NCBI GenBank assembly: GCA_025331435.1
Contig: JAIWNI010000063.1
Span: 62,001 to 126,000 of the forward strand
Reading direction: 5' to 3'
Source: Choanephora cucurbitarum
Taxonomy: Eukaryota; Mucoromycota; Mucoromycetes; Mucorales; Choanephoraceae
DNA length: 64,000 nucleotides
The translations under genes and the position numbers were made by a program. The notes beneath the pieces were generated by a model. It made no database searches. It worked only from the letters and a program-made list of their open reading frames with translations, and had not been told where the DNA came from. The stretch's first letter is position 1, and each line of letters opens with the position of its first letter. Below are positions 1-10,917 of this stretch, piece after piece.

Positions 1-1090
1 GATGAGTAGCCTTCTCCAAAATTGCACAGTGGTGTAATTGGCTTTTTTTTTTTCTTGATAAAGTGCAATCTCTATCATTCGAGTGTGCAGTCTTTGTTTT
101 CTGTTAATATAATTTGAATTTCTGTATATGTCATAGTTTTCTCTCAGTGTGCAATTTGTTTCTGGAGATGGTGTATAATAAAATAATAAAACGAACGTGA
201 GTGTGTGTGAAAGTATGAAATAGATGTGTATGACCGAAATTATTTAAGATGCGATATTATGTGTCGTACGTGTGATGTGATAGGATGAACATAGAGTTCC
301 GACTTTATCTTCGCATGAAAAAGTAGATATGTCGGACATAGAAGATGAAAAAGAAGAGGAAGATGTGGATGCAGACTGCACCAGATAGCGGGGCGGTGGG
401 CGAGCAATTGAAAAATCGGAAGAGTCCTTTCTTTGTCGAATGCTTATTGGATAAGTCAATGAAGGGCTTCGGCGATAAGAGATCTGATAAACATCATATT
501 GCATTGTATTGTCAGAATGGAACGAGCCGAACGACGTAGACATGGATTTTGTAGCTTCTTTTGTTTGACACGGTAAAGAACAAAATGCCATGCTCTATAA
601 AAAAAAGTAGAAAAAAAGGAGGGGTTAAAGCCACTGATGATCACTATGATAATATTATATTACGTCGTCTGCAAGTCGCTTCTCGCAATACAAGCAAAGA
701 TTCAGATCCATCAGTACGAGCAACAAAGAATAATAGTTGAGAGATAGGTTATTGAAGAAGAGAAAGAAGCTGAATTTATAAATGCCCTCTATTATGCAAT
801 GTGAGAATTATAAACTCAATCAGTGCCTGAATCATTCTTTATCATCGGGCTAATGATATTTCAGCGTGGGAAGATAAATGACCCGTAACAAACAGCAGTT
901 GACTCCTATAAGGATTTCTGACTCTATCTCACTTCTTTTGATTATTGTTTTCTGTTTGACATATAAGTCATAGATTATTTCTTATGATACGTTTGTTTAT
1001 GAAGAGTCCAATAAGATTCTGTTACAAGTATATCATGCTTAAAGTTGTACCACCTATTCCCATTGGCTATCTGTACACGAATCTCTGTTC
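1..1090. other. left-edge intergenic region with a decayed reading frame
   Basis: No intact gene is visible. The stretch is AT-rich with poly-T runs near the left edge. It contains the broken frame described separately at 329-740; the rest lies downstream of the minus-strand gene that ends at 1091. No RNA gene or clear promoter was recognised. Confidence 0.5.
329..740 (+). pseudogene. decayed reading frame of unknown origin
   Basis: Reading one frame from the ATG at 329 gives a stretch starting MSDIEDEKEEEDVDADC, then protein-like segments interrupted by several in-frame stops, ending with a coherent tail (KATDDHYDNIILRRLQ and following residues) that stops at 738-740. Acidic and basic clusters between the stops look like relics of coding sequence rather than random AT-rich DNA. 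I see no splice sites that would remove all the stops. I do not recognise the family; it could be a dead mobile-element ORF or a lineage-specific gene copy. The evidence is only the look of the translation. Confidence 0.3.
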
Positions 1091-2060
1091 TTACAAAAGT
1101 GTCCAAAAGAACCAGATTATCACTACGGCAACTAAGTTCGCGTATTTCTTGCTAGAAGATCCTTTCATCTTTTCAAAACCTTGCATTACAAATTCAAAAC
1201 ATGTAGCACATTCAGAGGCTATTGTGTTTTTAAACGAAATAAGATAAATTGGACAGAATAACCATGTTAAATACTTACGTGAATATCTTTCGCCAACATG
1301 ATTGCCTTCTGTCTTGTACAACGCAATCTTCATTTTATCATTGGGAATTAGCCAGCCAGGTTTTGGAGGACTTCTAGGACCACGCTGGTCATGTACGTTA
1401 AGTGTATAAAAACCTTCTAATAATGGACTATAACTTGGGGTTGATCTTAAATCCCATGTTGCTGTTGTCAGTAGTCCATCAATGACTGATATGGTCCACG
1501 TTGACTTATTGGGACCCACTGCCTCAATAGTGACATTTTGAGGTCTGACTTGAAGCTGCGTATAGAACCATTCCATCTGTACCTGTGCTCCTGAGTCATC
1601 CGAATCAACAGGTAGTCGAAACACAGGGCCCAAGATAACAGGATCTTTCTCACCTCTATTTGGGTTTTGCCAGACAAGTTTAGGTGTTTTCCACAGCAAC
1701 ATGCCTGGTCTATGTGTATGATCATATGTAGCATTGGTTGGTAGCATCATAAGGCTTACAGATGGATCTAACTCTACTCTTCTAGAGGCTTGACGGAACC
1801 CTGGTCTACGACCAATGACTACAGGATTGGCCATATTAGCCGGCGGATCAGGCTTTACCTCCACAGTTTGTGTGGCTTTTTTTTTGATAACAGATATCGA
1901 AAGCGCATATACATGTAAATATTTAGAATGCACAAATACGAAACTGCCTGACCTGAGTAACAACTTTACCTGGTTTGTCTTGGTTCTGAGCTAAACACAT
2001 GATGAATAGTTGAAGGCATATCGTTAAGCCCAGAATAGCCTTGTAAGAGCATGATGGCAT
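1091..2060 (-). CDS. secreted or membrane-anchored DUF7137-like protein
   Basis: Exons on the minus strand are 2060-1970, 1875-1279 and 1218-1091, giving 271 residues. The start at 2060 gives an N-terminal signal peptide (hydrophobic core LGLTICLQLFIMCLA), so the protein enters the secretory pathway. The mature part has the pattern I associate with the fungal DUF7137 extracellular beta domain: a VQMEWFYTQLQV-type strand, a WDLRSTPSYSPLLEGFYTL block and a final KMKIALY strand. The last 20 residues are hydrophobic and could be a membrane anchor or GPI signal; a Cys pair (CATC) lies before it. Function is unknown. The family name is from memory of the pattern. Confidence 0.72.
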
Positions 2061-2943
2061 CGATCACTTATAATAGTTCCGCAAAAGAACAAAGGAAGGA
2101 AAAAGGGAAGTTGGATACATTACCAAAAAGAAAAAAAAAGAGAGAGAGAGATATGATAGAAAGATGAATGTACTAGAATAGGCTTTAATTTTACGGTTTT
2201 GATTATTGAAATTTTGTCTACATACAGTGACTCAACCCCCTCCCGCCCCAATTTAACGACTAAATGGCAAAGAAAACGTGTATGACTCAAGAAGTCAATG
2301 TACATTAGGGTCATCAATTAAAAACAGTGGTATCTGTGATGCAAATAAACATAAGTAACAGGAAATTCTTATCCTAGAATAGCAAATACATTCAAACGTT
2401 TATACAGAAAAAGCTAATGTAGGTGCTATGAGGTAGAAAATAAAGCCATACAATCTTATGGCTCATGTGCACAAAGCAAAGTCTTGGTTTTATGATGATA
2501 CTTGATTTGCTAGCTATGAGCTAGAATTAGCCTAAATAATCTCAGGCAATAACGCAGAGACTTCTATTGTAAGGCTTCTTTTATAGGTCTATAAGCCAGG
2601 TGCATTTAAAAAGAGATCAAGTTATTGATGGAACCTTAGATAATTTTGAAATAAGGAAGCTATTTGAATAATTGTTATCAAGCACTGCTGCTGAAGACAG
2701 CCCAGCCTCTGCTTAAGAACTAATGTTATTCATTATATAGAGAAAAGTACATTTTTCTAAAGAAGGAACTAGTCAAAAAGAAGTGACTTGGTAAACAATA
2801 TAGGTTGTTCAGTTAATTTAATGATGATTTTCTGCTTTAATACATTGGATTTTTTAATTTTGAAGCACGAATGATCTGAATTTAAAGTCGCTTTCTATGC
2901 TTACAACAGATTTTTCTTTTTTCTTTTTTCTTTGTATTTTATT
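2061..2943. other. divergent intergenic region
   Basis: This 883-bp gap separates the starts of the DUF7137-like gene (-) and RTF1 (+), so it must hold both promoters. It contains a (GA)n stretch near 2140-2152 and a pyrimidine-rich run just before the RTF1 start. No further gene or RNA was recognised. Confidence 0.5.
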
Positions 2944-4786
2944 ATGGACAACATTGATGACTTTATTCTCTCGTTAACTGACAAGCAGGCTGAAGAAGAG
3001 AAGACAAGACAGGACTCTTCAAGAAATTCATCAAGAAAGAAGAAATAGTAAGCTCTCTACACCCTCTTTTTTTTTCTACTTTAGATTGACATTTAAACAG
3101 TTTGTCCGATTCTGATGATGATAACAACGCTTATTCTGATGAAGATGACATTGGGATCGATGACGATGAAGACATGGAGGATGTCGACGAGTATGGACCT
3201 GACTTGTATAAAGACGAAGAAGATCGTAAAAGGTAAAGAGTAAATTATATATAGCTCAACACTAACCAATTCTTGTTTAGACTTCAAGCCCTTCCAGAAG
3301 TGGAAAGAGAACGTATTTTGGCTGAACGTTCTGAAGAGCGACAGAGAAATTTAGAGCGTCTTGAAGTCAGAAAGTTATTAAAAGATGGTCGAAGAGAAGA
3401 CGCGACAAGAAGTAATGAAACAATCATATGTATATGTCTTCCAATATTAAACATTCTTTCCCTTTTTTTTCTATAGGATCCACTCGAGCCAAAGGCAGCG
3501 GTACAGCCAACGCATTATCTGAATTGACACGTCGCCGAGAAGAAAAGAATAAGTCAAGAAGTAAACGTCATCGTAGAGACACACCCAGTCCCGAGAGAAA
3601 GAGACGTAGACGATATGACCAAAGTGACTATGAATACAGTGGTGAAGAATATGGCGAATCGGAAGAGGAAGAAGAGGAAGCCGAGAAGAAGGTTTGACTT
3701 TTTATTTGTGTGCGTCTTCATATTGATCTTTAACCTCTTGCTTGGATAGGCTAAAAAGAGAACACCTGATTTGGATGAAATGCAGAGTGTGATGATATCG
3801 AGAAATATGATAGAAAAATGGATATTCGCTCCCTTTTTCGAGAACACAGTGATTGGATGTTATGTTCGTCTCTATATTGGTCCTGATCCTCAAAAGAAGA
3901 CACCTGTTTATAGACTCTGCCAGATTATTGATGTAGTTCCTTGGCACAAGACCTATAAAGTAACAGAAAATACATGGAGCAACAAGGCACTTAAAGTCAA
4001 GCATGGAAAAGCAGAGAAAGATTTCCCTATGGACATTGTGTCCAATCAACCTATTACTCAGCATGAATACTCGCGGTTCTTGACTACATTAGAAAGTGAT
4101 CGAGTCCGTGCACCTACAATTGATCAAATTGAACAAAAGGCCATTGATATCAAGCAAGCAAAGGAATATGTGTTGAACGACAAGGAAGTAGATGAGATGA
4201 TTGAAAAGAAGAAGGCTGTTAAAGGATCTTCTGTAAATGTGACAATGGAAAAAGCACAATTACAGGCTCGTCTTGAACATGCCAAAGCACACAATGAAGT
4301 GGATAAAGTTATTAAATTGAGTAAAGAGTTGAAGGAGTTGGAAGAGCTTACAGCCAGCAATGACAGCAGTCAGCAAAATGTCTGGACCGACATCAACAGT
4401 AGAAACAGAGAAAGAGATCGAATAGAGATCCATGAAGCAGAACGTCGTATGACAGAGGCAAGGAGAAAAGCTTTACTGGAAAGCACAAGAGCAGCAGCTA
4501 AGGCAGCTAAAGAGGCATCCAGCAAAAAAGAATCAGAAAGCATGTAAGTAGTGTTTTGCAATATAAGATATGGTTACCTGGTAACTGATTTAATTTTCTT
4601 TGCAGTGCTTTTGATTCCTCATTAATGACGGAAGAAGTAAAGGGTAACAAAAAGCTTGAGAAGGTAGCTACTCTAAGTAAATCGGCTTTACATGTTGGTG
4701 CATCTACTTCTCATCAAACAGACTACGAAAGATTAGTAAGTCGCGTTGCATCAGAAATACGCATTGAGTTATTAGCCGAAGATTAG
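2944..4786 (+). CDS. RTF1: RNA polymerase-associated protein Rtf1 (Paf1 complex)
   Basis: Six exons (2944-3047, 3101-3232, 3281-3411, 3477-3691, 3750-4543, 4606-4786) give 518 residues. Rtf1 is a Paf1-complex subunit that travels with elongating RNA polymerase II, binds Spt5 and promotes H2B ubiquitination. The N-terminal third is highly charged (Asp/Glu blocks, then a basic Arg/Lys region). The central Plus3 domain starts at about residue 195 and carries the expected MISRNMIEKWIFAPFF opening, followed by the IGCYVRLYIG and YRLCQIIDV strands. A charged coiled-coil follows. Each intron is short with GT..AG borders, and the frame closes exactly. The 208-bp gap to the next gene on the same strand has no other feature. 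Confidence 0.93.
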
Positions 4787-4994
4787 ATACAGAAATAAAG
4801 AGCTATCATGTACTTTCTTATTTTAGAATCTCCTCATTTAGCCAATCAGATGCCTAAACTTGACTTTAAAATCCACCTATTTTTCTTTTTTTATTTGTTC
4901 ACAATTGTTGTCCAAGTTGTACAGTTACTTGTTCTTTTTCTTGAGCTCTTAAGCCTTTCTGCCTATATCCTTTTGTTTCTTTTCTTCTATACCA

Positions 4995-6723
4995 ATGGTG
5001 CGTAATGTATTTGATGTGTGGTCTCGAAAGAAAAAAAAAAGTAAAGACTAATCACTACTTTAAAGGCGATTGTCACTCAAGACATTAGAATATCATGTCA
5101 GAATAGTGTAATAAAAGGATCAGGAGCCAAATCGAATGAAGGTCATCCTTGGAGGAATTGGAAGATCACGCTAGTTGCTATGGATGGCGAGAAAGAAGTT
5201 AAGGGAAAGCTCTCTGTCATTCTTGATCATGTAGAGTACATTCTTCATCCGACGTTTGAAGAACCCAGACGAGGTTAGTTTATTTGTAACAGTCTCTCGC
5301 ATACATTCTAGTCTAAACTTCTGCTTATCATTTAGTGAAGAAGGAAGAGCCATATATATTACAGGAAAAGGGATGGGGTGAATTTGATATGCGCGTCGTA
5401 CTCTATTTCACTGAAAATATCACGGATCCTCAAGTGTTGTTGTTTGACCTCAATTTCGCTCTCTCAAACTATTCCATCACACATACCGTCAAGTTTCCTA
5501 ATGCATCACCAGAATTGATTGAGTTGTTATCAAGGGAGCCGTTACCACGTAAAGGAGGCAAAAAACCAATGAGCACAGTTCAACCACCACCACCATTACA
5601 AGTATCACAATCACTGCCACCTAATACATCTCATTCATCTACATCGCCTACTAAGGCCAAAAAATCTTCAAGTGAAAGGACATCTAAAAAAAAGCCTGTG
5701 ACCGATAGTCCACAGACGAGCAAAGTGGCTTCCAAGAAAGCTAAATCATCAGATACGAAACGAAAGTCATCATTAGATAGCAAACCTGTCGCTATCAGTC
5801 AGAGTAATCATCGTATGTATTCTTCTCCATCACCTTTGATACCACCACCACCATCATCTTCGCAGTCTGCTACTACACTTGCTAGATCGCCTTCCTTTAC
5901 TGATCTATCGCCTATGCAGATCCCAGTACAGCCAATTTTGTCTACACCTGAATCATCGCACCATACACAGGAAAGAAATCGTTCCTTAGAAGATACTACA
6001 GAAACCCCAGCTGAACATGTCTACAACCTGAGCGATGTATATAATCTGAATCCTATTCATCATGCCAAAATAGATAGAAGTGTCCGAGATAAATGGAATA
6101 TACCACAGGTAGATTTTCTCTTTTTTTTTTATGTGCGGACTAAGGGACTAAAAGGCCAAGTATCTATGTTAGATCAATATGATGGAATTAGCTAAACGAA
6201 TGTATGGGATGACGGCAGAGCAGAATGAAGAGGTGCAACGCTTGATTGTTCGCTACCAATCTGATACCATCAAAACAGTGGTTGGAGAAGGTAAGATTGA
6301 TAAGTGAAAGAAAGAACCCAGGAACTCATGTAGACTGGTTTAGATGCTAGCGTAGGCATAGATCTTTATTCATTGGGTAAACCATTGCTTGAGAAGATAT
6401 GGGATTGTTTGGCTGATATGGCTTCAGATGATAATGAGTCATTTACTTCTCAAGACCATCATCCTAGCGACCTTGAGTTTGGCAGTGATATTGAAATGGG
6501 CGAATGTAATAGTGATGAAGGCGAATTGTTTGATGATAATAGACCTTTGTCTGATATGGATGAGCCTGGTTTTCATATGAGTGACTTTGAAAGTGATCAG
6601 GAACACCGGTTAAATGGTTATCCTGTTGAAAATGGCTATCATTACCATCGTCAACATATATCAGATAATCCAACTGCTTCAGATATGGATATGCAAGAAG
6701 GGGATGAAGATGATGACTATTAA
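4995..6723 (+). CDS. YEATS-domain chromatin protein
   Basis: Proposed exons are 4995-4997, 5066-5273, 5336-6108, 6173-6290 and 6344-6723, giving 493 residues. The first exon would be the ATG alone, joined to a phase-0 exon starting AIVTQDIRI; an alternative upstream start cannot be excluded. Residues about 1-130 form a YEATS domain (HPWRNWKITLVA, HVEYILHPTFEEPRR, then GWGEFDMRVVLYF), which reads acetylated or crotonylated histone lysines. A long Ser/Pro/Lys-rich linker follows, then a short helical region (MMELAKRMYGM) and a very acidic Asp/Glu tail. YEATS proteins work in chromatin remodelling, acetyltransferase or elongation complexes. It lies next to RTF1, though I would not infer co-regulation. 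Which family member (Taf14, Yaf9, ENL/AF9 type) is not settled. Confidence 0.82.
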
Positions 6724-6862
6724 GATATCCACACATACAGAGGATTGTATACTGCTTACATGTAAATAAAATAAAACAGCATTTTACAATGATGGTATAT
6801 CTTCAAAAATAACATTTTTTTTTAAAGGAATAGTTATTAGGTGTAATAAGTATAATAAGCTC

Positions 6863-8637
6863 TTAATCTGCTAACCAGTTCTTTACTGAATAACGCTCAT
6901 CATAAGAGGCTGACAAAGATGCTCGATTGTCTTCTTTGGTAGATATAGGTGTGATGTTAGTTGTGGGTATCATATTTGTATGGCTGTCGCTCAGATCATC
7001 ATCATCGGGCTGCTTATTTTGTCGTGTAGGTAATGAAGCAGAGGATTGTAAAGGTTTGTTTAATTCTTTGAAATTCTGATGCAAGTGTTGCTTCTGTTGC
7101 TGCCTTCTCTTTTTTCGGTGAATCTCAGTTGAGTTGGCTAACGTTGAACTTGAAGTAGACTCTTGATCGTCTCGGATGATAGAAGTAGAAGGTGAAAGTT
7201 GGTATCCTGGAAAAATAGACTTTATCACAGGCTGCTGCATATCGCTTAATGTCCTCTCCAAGTTTTGCAGTTTCGTCTTTTCGTATCGAAGACTTAGATG
7301 AACATAATCTTTAATGGCCTTTTTCAAGTCTTTGCACTTTTGGTATTCGAAAATCTTGATTTCCTCCTTGGCCTTTTCCTGATAGCCATCAAAAGCTTGC
7401 TTACTCTTTTCCAACTGTTCTAAAGCCTACAGTGATGATTTTAAATAGACGATAAAAATGTACTTTTTCTTTTACTGTACTTCTACTTCATCCGTCATTG
7501 CTTCTTTTACTTCAGCATGGTGTGTTCCTAGCCTTGTTGCCAGCTTCTCAGTTCGTTCCTTTTTCTTGTTGTGGTATTTGTGCTGGTCTGCATAGTCCAT
7601 CAGTTTGGATGTTCTTGTATTGAAAATCGCTTTAAGAGGATCCAGTGAATTTTTGTATTCAATCATAACATCACCAAACTTCATGTTCTCTTCAATTCCT
7701 TGCCTCATAAACACAAAGCCCAATTCATCCATCAACAGACCCAACATTTGCATTTTTCGGTCCAACATCTTCTGTGACTCTCTTAAATCTGGTTTCAGAC
7801 CAAGTCCTAATCGATATTTACTCTGGGTTGTTTCGATAATAAGATCACCCATATGAGCCATCACTTCGCCCAACCCTTCTCGTGCTTGGATCAGCTGATT
7901 GAGAGATTCTGCAATAAACCCATAATAGGACTCTTGCAGTAAAATATAAGCTTGGTGTTTATGAAATGTTTCCTGGTCATTCTGTATAACCATGTCAATT
8001 GATTTTCTAGACACTCAGTATTACACTTACGCCTTCGATCATCTCTGTTGGCTTAAATGACTTAAATCCTCGGTCTGAATTGGGTTTGATAACTCGATTG
8101 AATCTGAGGAAAGATAAGACGCCCGTATTGATAGGACCCACTTGAGTTGGTGACTAGAAAAAAGAAAGAAAGCATTAACCACAAGAAAGGAAAAGAGTGG
8201 ATAGTTCATATGGTACCATGTCACTCGAGAGAAAATGTAAAAGGTCAGGATGATCCAAGAGTTCTTTACGTCTACTCAGTTTACTAAAGAGACGCTCTAT
8301 TTGAAGTCTTTTTCGCTCAACATAGTCTTGGTCGTCAATGAGTGTGGCAACAGGTGGTTCAGGCAATGCTGGCAAAACTGTGCTCTCAAACGCTTTCTTA
8401 AGCTTGCTATGAACCCAACTGATCTGCTGAAAAGTACGGAAGCAAGTGGGTAATATGTTTGCTTCTTCCTGAACCTGTCGAATAAAGATGATGAGGGCTC
8501 TGAAGTGAGTTGCAAGATGAAGGCAAATTCCTTCCTCTCTCTACTCTGCTTGATATTACCTCGGATTCGACTACTATCTTAAACTGGATAGTATCAGGTG
8601 TTGCAGCGGCTTCAGGTACAGTTAATATAAAACTCAT
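6863..8637 (-). CDS. PX-BAR sorting nexin
   Basis: Exons are 8637-8560, 8474-8217, 8153-8031, 7981-7481 and 7426-6863, giving 507 residues. The N-terminal PX fold is seen in FKIVVESEV, ISWVHSKLKKAFE and VLPALPEPP with a later FLSSDM. The C-terminal half is a long helical BAR region (QAYILLQESYYGFIAESL through KDLKKAIKDYVHLSL). Such proteins coat endosomal tubules in retromer or recycling transport. The usual PX phosphoinositide motif (Arg-Arg-Tyr-x-x-Phe) is absent: its place reads CFRTFQQISW. That resembles non-canonical PX domains of the Vps17 or SNX5/6 type, but I cannot assign an orthologue. The tail is Ser/Gln-rich and disordered. It converges on the YEATS gene with 139 bp between. Confidence 0.82.
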
Positions 8638-9967
8638 TTGAAATTTCAGAAAAAAAAAATATTAGCTGAGACAAGAAGAAGAAAAATGCAGATGAATTAA
8701 CCCCCCTTAGGTAAAAATACGTGTTTGCAAGTCAGCCAGTAGTTTTTGATTTCTGTACTGCCAGACCTAAGCTATTTGGTATCTGCAAGTGTGTGTGTGT
8801 ATTTTTGAATCAAATGAGCATAGTTAATTTTGCGCCTAAACTAAGCAGATCAGTAATAGTTTCATCAGGTGTGCTAGTTTAGAAGTAGTAGCTTTTGTTT
8901 TTGTCTGATACATACCTTCGATTTGTGTATGTGGATTTCGGTTCTTGTGTTATCAGTATGATGGTCCAATTTATGTATAGACAGAAGGAATATCCTATGT
9001 TGTTTGTGATGTTTTTTAAGTAATTGAAGCTACAAGAAGTACGGCTATTATGACGGTTGTATTAACAAGAACTCTCGAAAGATAAATGGTTTCTCTTTAC
9101 TTTGATTTACTTGGCAAATATTGATACAATAAATGCGTCGACTGTTTATGCTCTATTATCGTGCTACATCAGCTACAAACAAAAAGCACTAAATAAAGGG
9201 GTTTCTTTGTTTATTTATGTTGCCGTTTTATTGCATGAACTGTACTTGGTAAAATGTCAGACTTTAGAGTGTTACAAGCTTTCTGAGCTACACTTTCCAT
9301 AAAATTAGGTATAAAGATCTTTCAAATTAAAGATCGTGAGCAAACTTCAGGTTGCCTTTTCTCTTCTTGTTCTATCTACGAGTAACAACTACTGTTAACA
9401 GAAAAGTAGGCCTCTATTATTATCGTATAAGTCATCACAAGAGTCAGAAGCGCGACTTGAATAGAGATGTGGAGGATCAATGATTCATGCTGACAGCATC
9501 CTTACCCAGCTTAATTCCAAGAGAATCTCTAGAGCTATAAGAAACGCGTATGCAAAAACTCGTAAAGGAGTTAAGCTTAAATAAAGTATACACTTTTCAC
9601 AAAAGAAAACCGAGCTTGACTTTGCTAAAGATTCAAAAAGCTAGAAATTGGAAAACAATGATATCTTTCATTTTACAGGAACTGAACTCAAGTTCTTAAG
9701 ACTTCTTTGGGATAAATAGACAACAAATCAAAAAAGATAAATCACACAAGTTATGCGAAACACATCTTACAGCAATAGACCAAGAAGCCCTTCTTCTTTC
9801 TTGAGATTCATATGTTATATTACAAATAAGTGTGTTATTTAATAGTCAATAAACTGTATGGAAAGTACTCATACTGACAAGAAAAAAAAACATATGTCTC
9901 CTCTTTATATACAAGCCTTTGATTTTCTCAAATAAAGAAGGAATAGTCATAATTTTCATTTTCTTTA

Positions 9968-10640
9968 GGAATTTCACACCGACCGAAGTCCGTGCCAAAA
10001 ACCTCCCAGAAGGAGGAAAAAGAATACTCCATCACCGTTAATAAGTTGGGCTTCCCTGCGTAGAAGTCGCTTATAGGTCGGATCACACGGAGGACCCCTA
10101 TCTAAAAGGAGCGCAGTAACTTCATCGTCGTCCACCGGCTAGTTTTGCATGTCAAGGCGCCTCGCAGGAAGGAAAGCCAAGCCAAGTCGCCAAAAGCGAT
10201 CCACAGCCATTTTTAAGTGTCAGGTGTATGCCACAGCCTTTTAGACAAAGCCGCTGTTGCAGTCCCTTTCTACGAGGTATGGAATGCCTCTCGAAAAGAA
10301 CCTTAATAAAGATTCCACTACGAAGATTGGAATGCTTCTCGTGAGGACTATGAACAGCTATACCCGTCAGTCCGCGCATCAACATCTCAGCACCAAACAT
10401 AATGGAACGGTATAAGCGAATCCTCTTTAGGGGCCAGAACGCAACTATACAACGTTTTTTCTGTAAGGTGAACCGACCGTTGTTCAAACGTACCATAATC
10501 GGGGTTAGGATAAGGAAACAAAAAAAAAAGCAGAGAAAAGGACCCTTTTTATACCTTATTTTTCCTTGCCCTCCAAAAGCAGGGTCCTTGCTGAAATTTT
10601 TGTCGCAGTCACTTTGGTAGAGCAATTCTCACGCAGTCAT
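9968..10640. other. GC-richer block with hairpins and internal repeats
   Basis: This block stands out from its AT-rich surroundings by base composition. It holds an imperfect direct repeat (10270-10293 and 10318-10341, 20 of 24 bases alike) and a 9-bp inverted repeat (AAGGACCCT at 10538-10546, AGGGTCCTT at 10581-10589). It also has a CCTCC/GGAGG stem near 9999 and a repeated CCACAGCC. A 157-codon open frame on the minus strand (10625-10152) has no recognisable domain and looks incidental. It could be a degenerate mobile element (solo LTR or MITE) or a structured RNA; terminal repeats or target duplications were not found. Confidence 0.4.
10270..10341. repeat. tandem imperfect hairpin repeat
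   Basis: Two 24-bp copies start at 10270 and 10318, 48 bp apart. Each can fold into a 4-bp stem with a 9-nt loop ending GGAATG. The stem is GAGG/CCTC in the first copy and GAAG/CTTC in the second, so one base pair changed on both sides. The stem is short, so this is suggestive only. Confidence 0.45.
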
Positions 10641-10862
10641 GACGTAATCAACTCTTCCTTTTGACTTTTCCCTTTCTTCAAGACAAGCGAAGAAGAGTAA
10701 AGAGACACAGTAAAGAAGAAGGGAAAAGGGGTTTACTTGCTAGTTTATGCCGCCAGTTCACTTTTCTTGTTCCTATTAACTCCTCTACAATTAAAGTGAC
10801 ACATAACCAATATCCGATATACGCGGAGCAGGAAAACAAAGTATAAGCTTTCTTCATCCTCA

Positions 10863-10917
10863 AGTTAGTTGAAAGACACTCATACAAAAAAAAGTTAGTT
10901 GAAAGTGATGCATCACT
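10863..10917. repeat. short direct repeat with 14-bp palindrome
   Basis: The string AGTTAGTTGAAAG occurs at 10863-10875 and again at 10893-10905. The second copy runs straight into a perfect palindrome, AGTGATGCATCACT, at 10904-10917. The palindrome could bind a dimeric regulator; no gene starts within 1.3 kb. Confidence 0.5.

Noticed and set aside
8531..8559. 29-bp intron in the sorting nexin gene
   Set aside because: Too short for splicing; using the acceptor at 8475 gives a normal 85-bp intron and a better PX sequence (VESEVQEEANILP).
9970..10100. RNase P RNA-like strings (GACCGAAGTCCGTGCC and GTCGCTTATAGGTCGG)
   Set aside because: They resemble bacterial-type P RNA cores, but order, spacing and pairing do not fit the eukaryotic CR-I/CR-V arrangement.
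10152..10625. 157-codon open frame on the minus strand
   Set aside because: No domain, low-complexity start, runs through inverted repeats; more likely a by-product of the GC-richer block than a gene.
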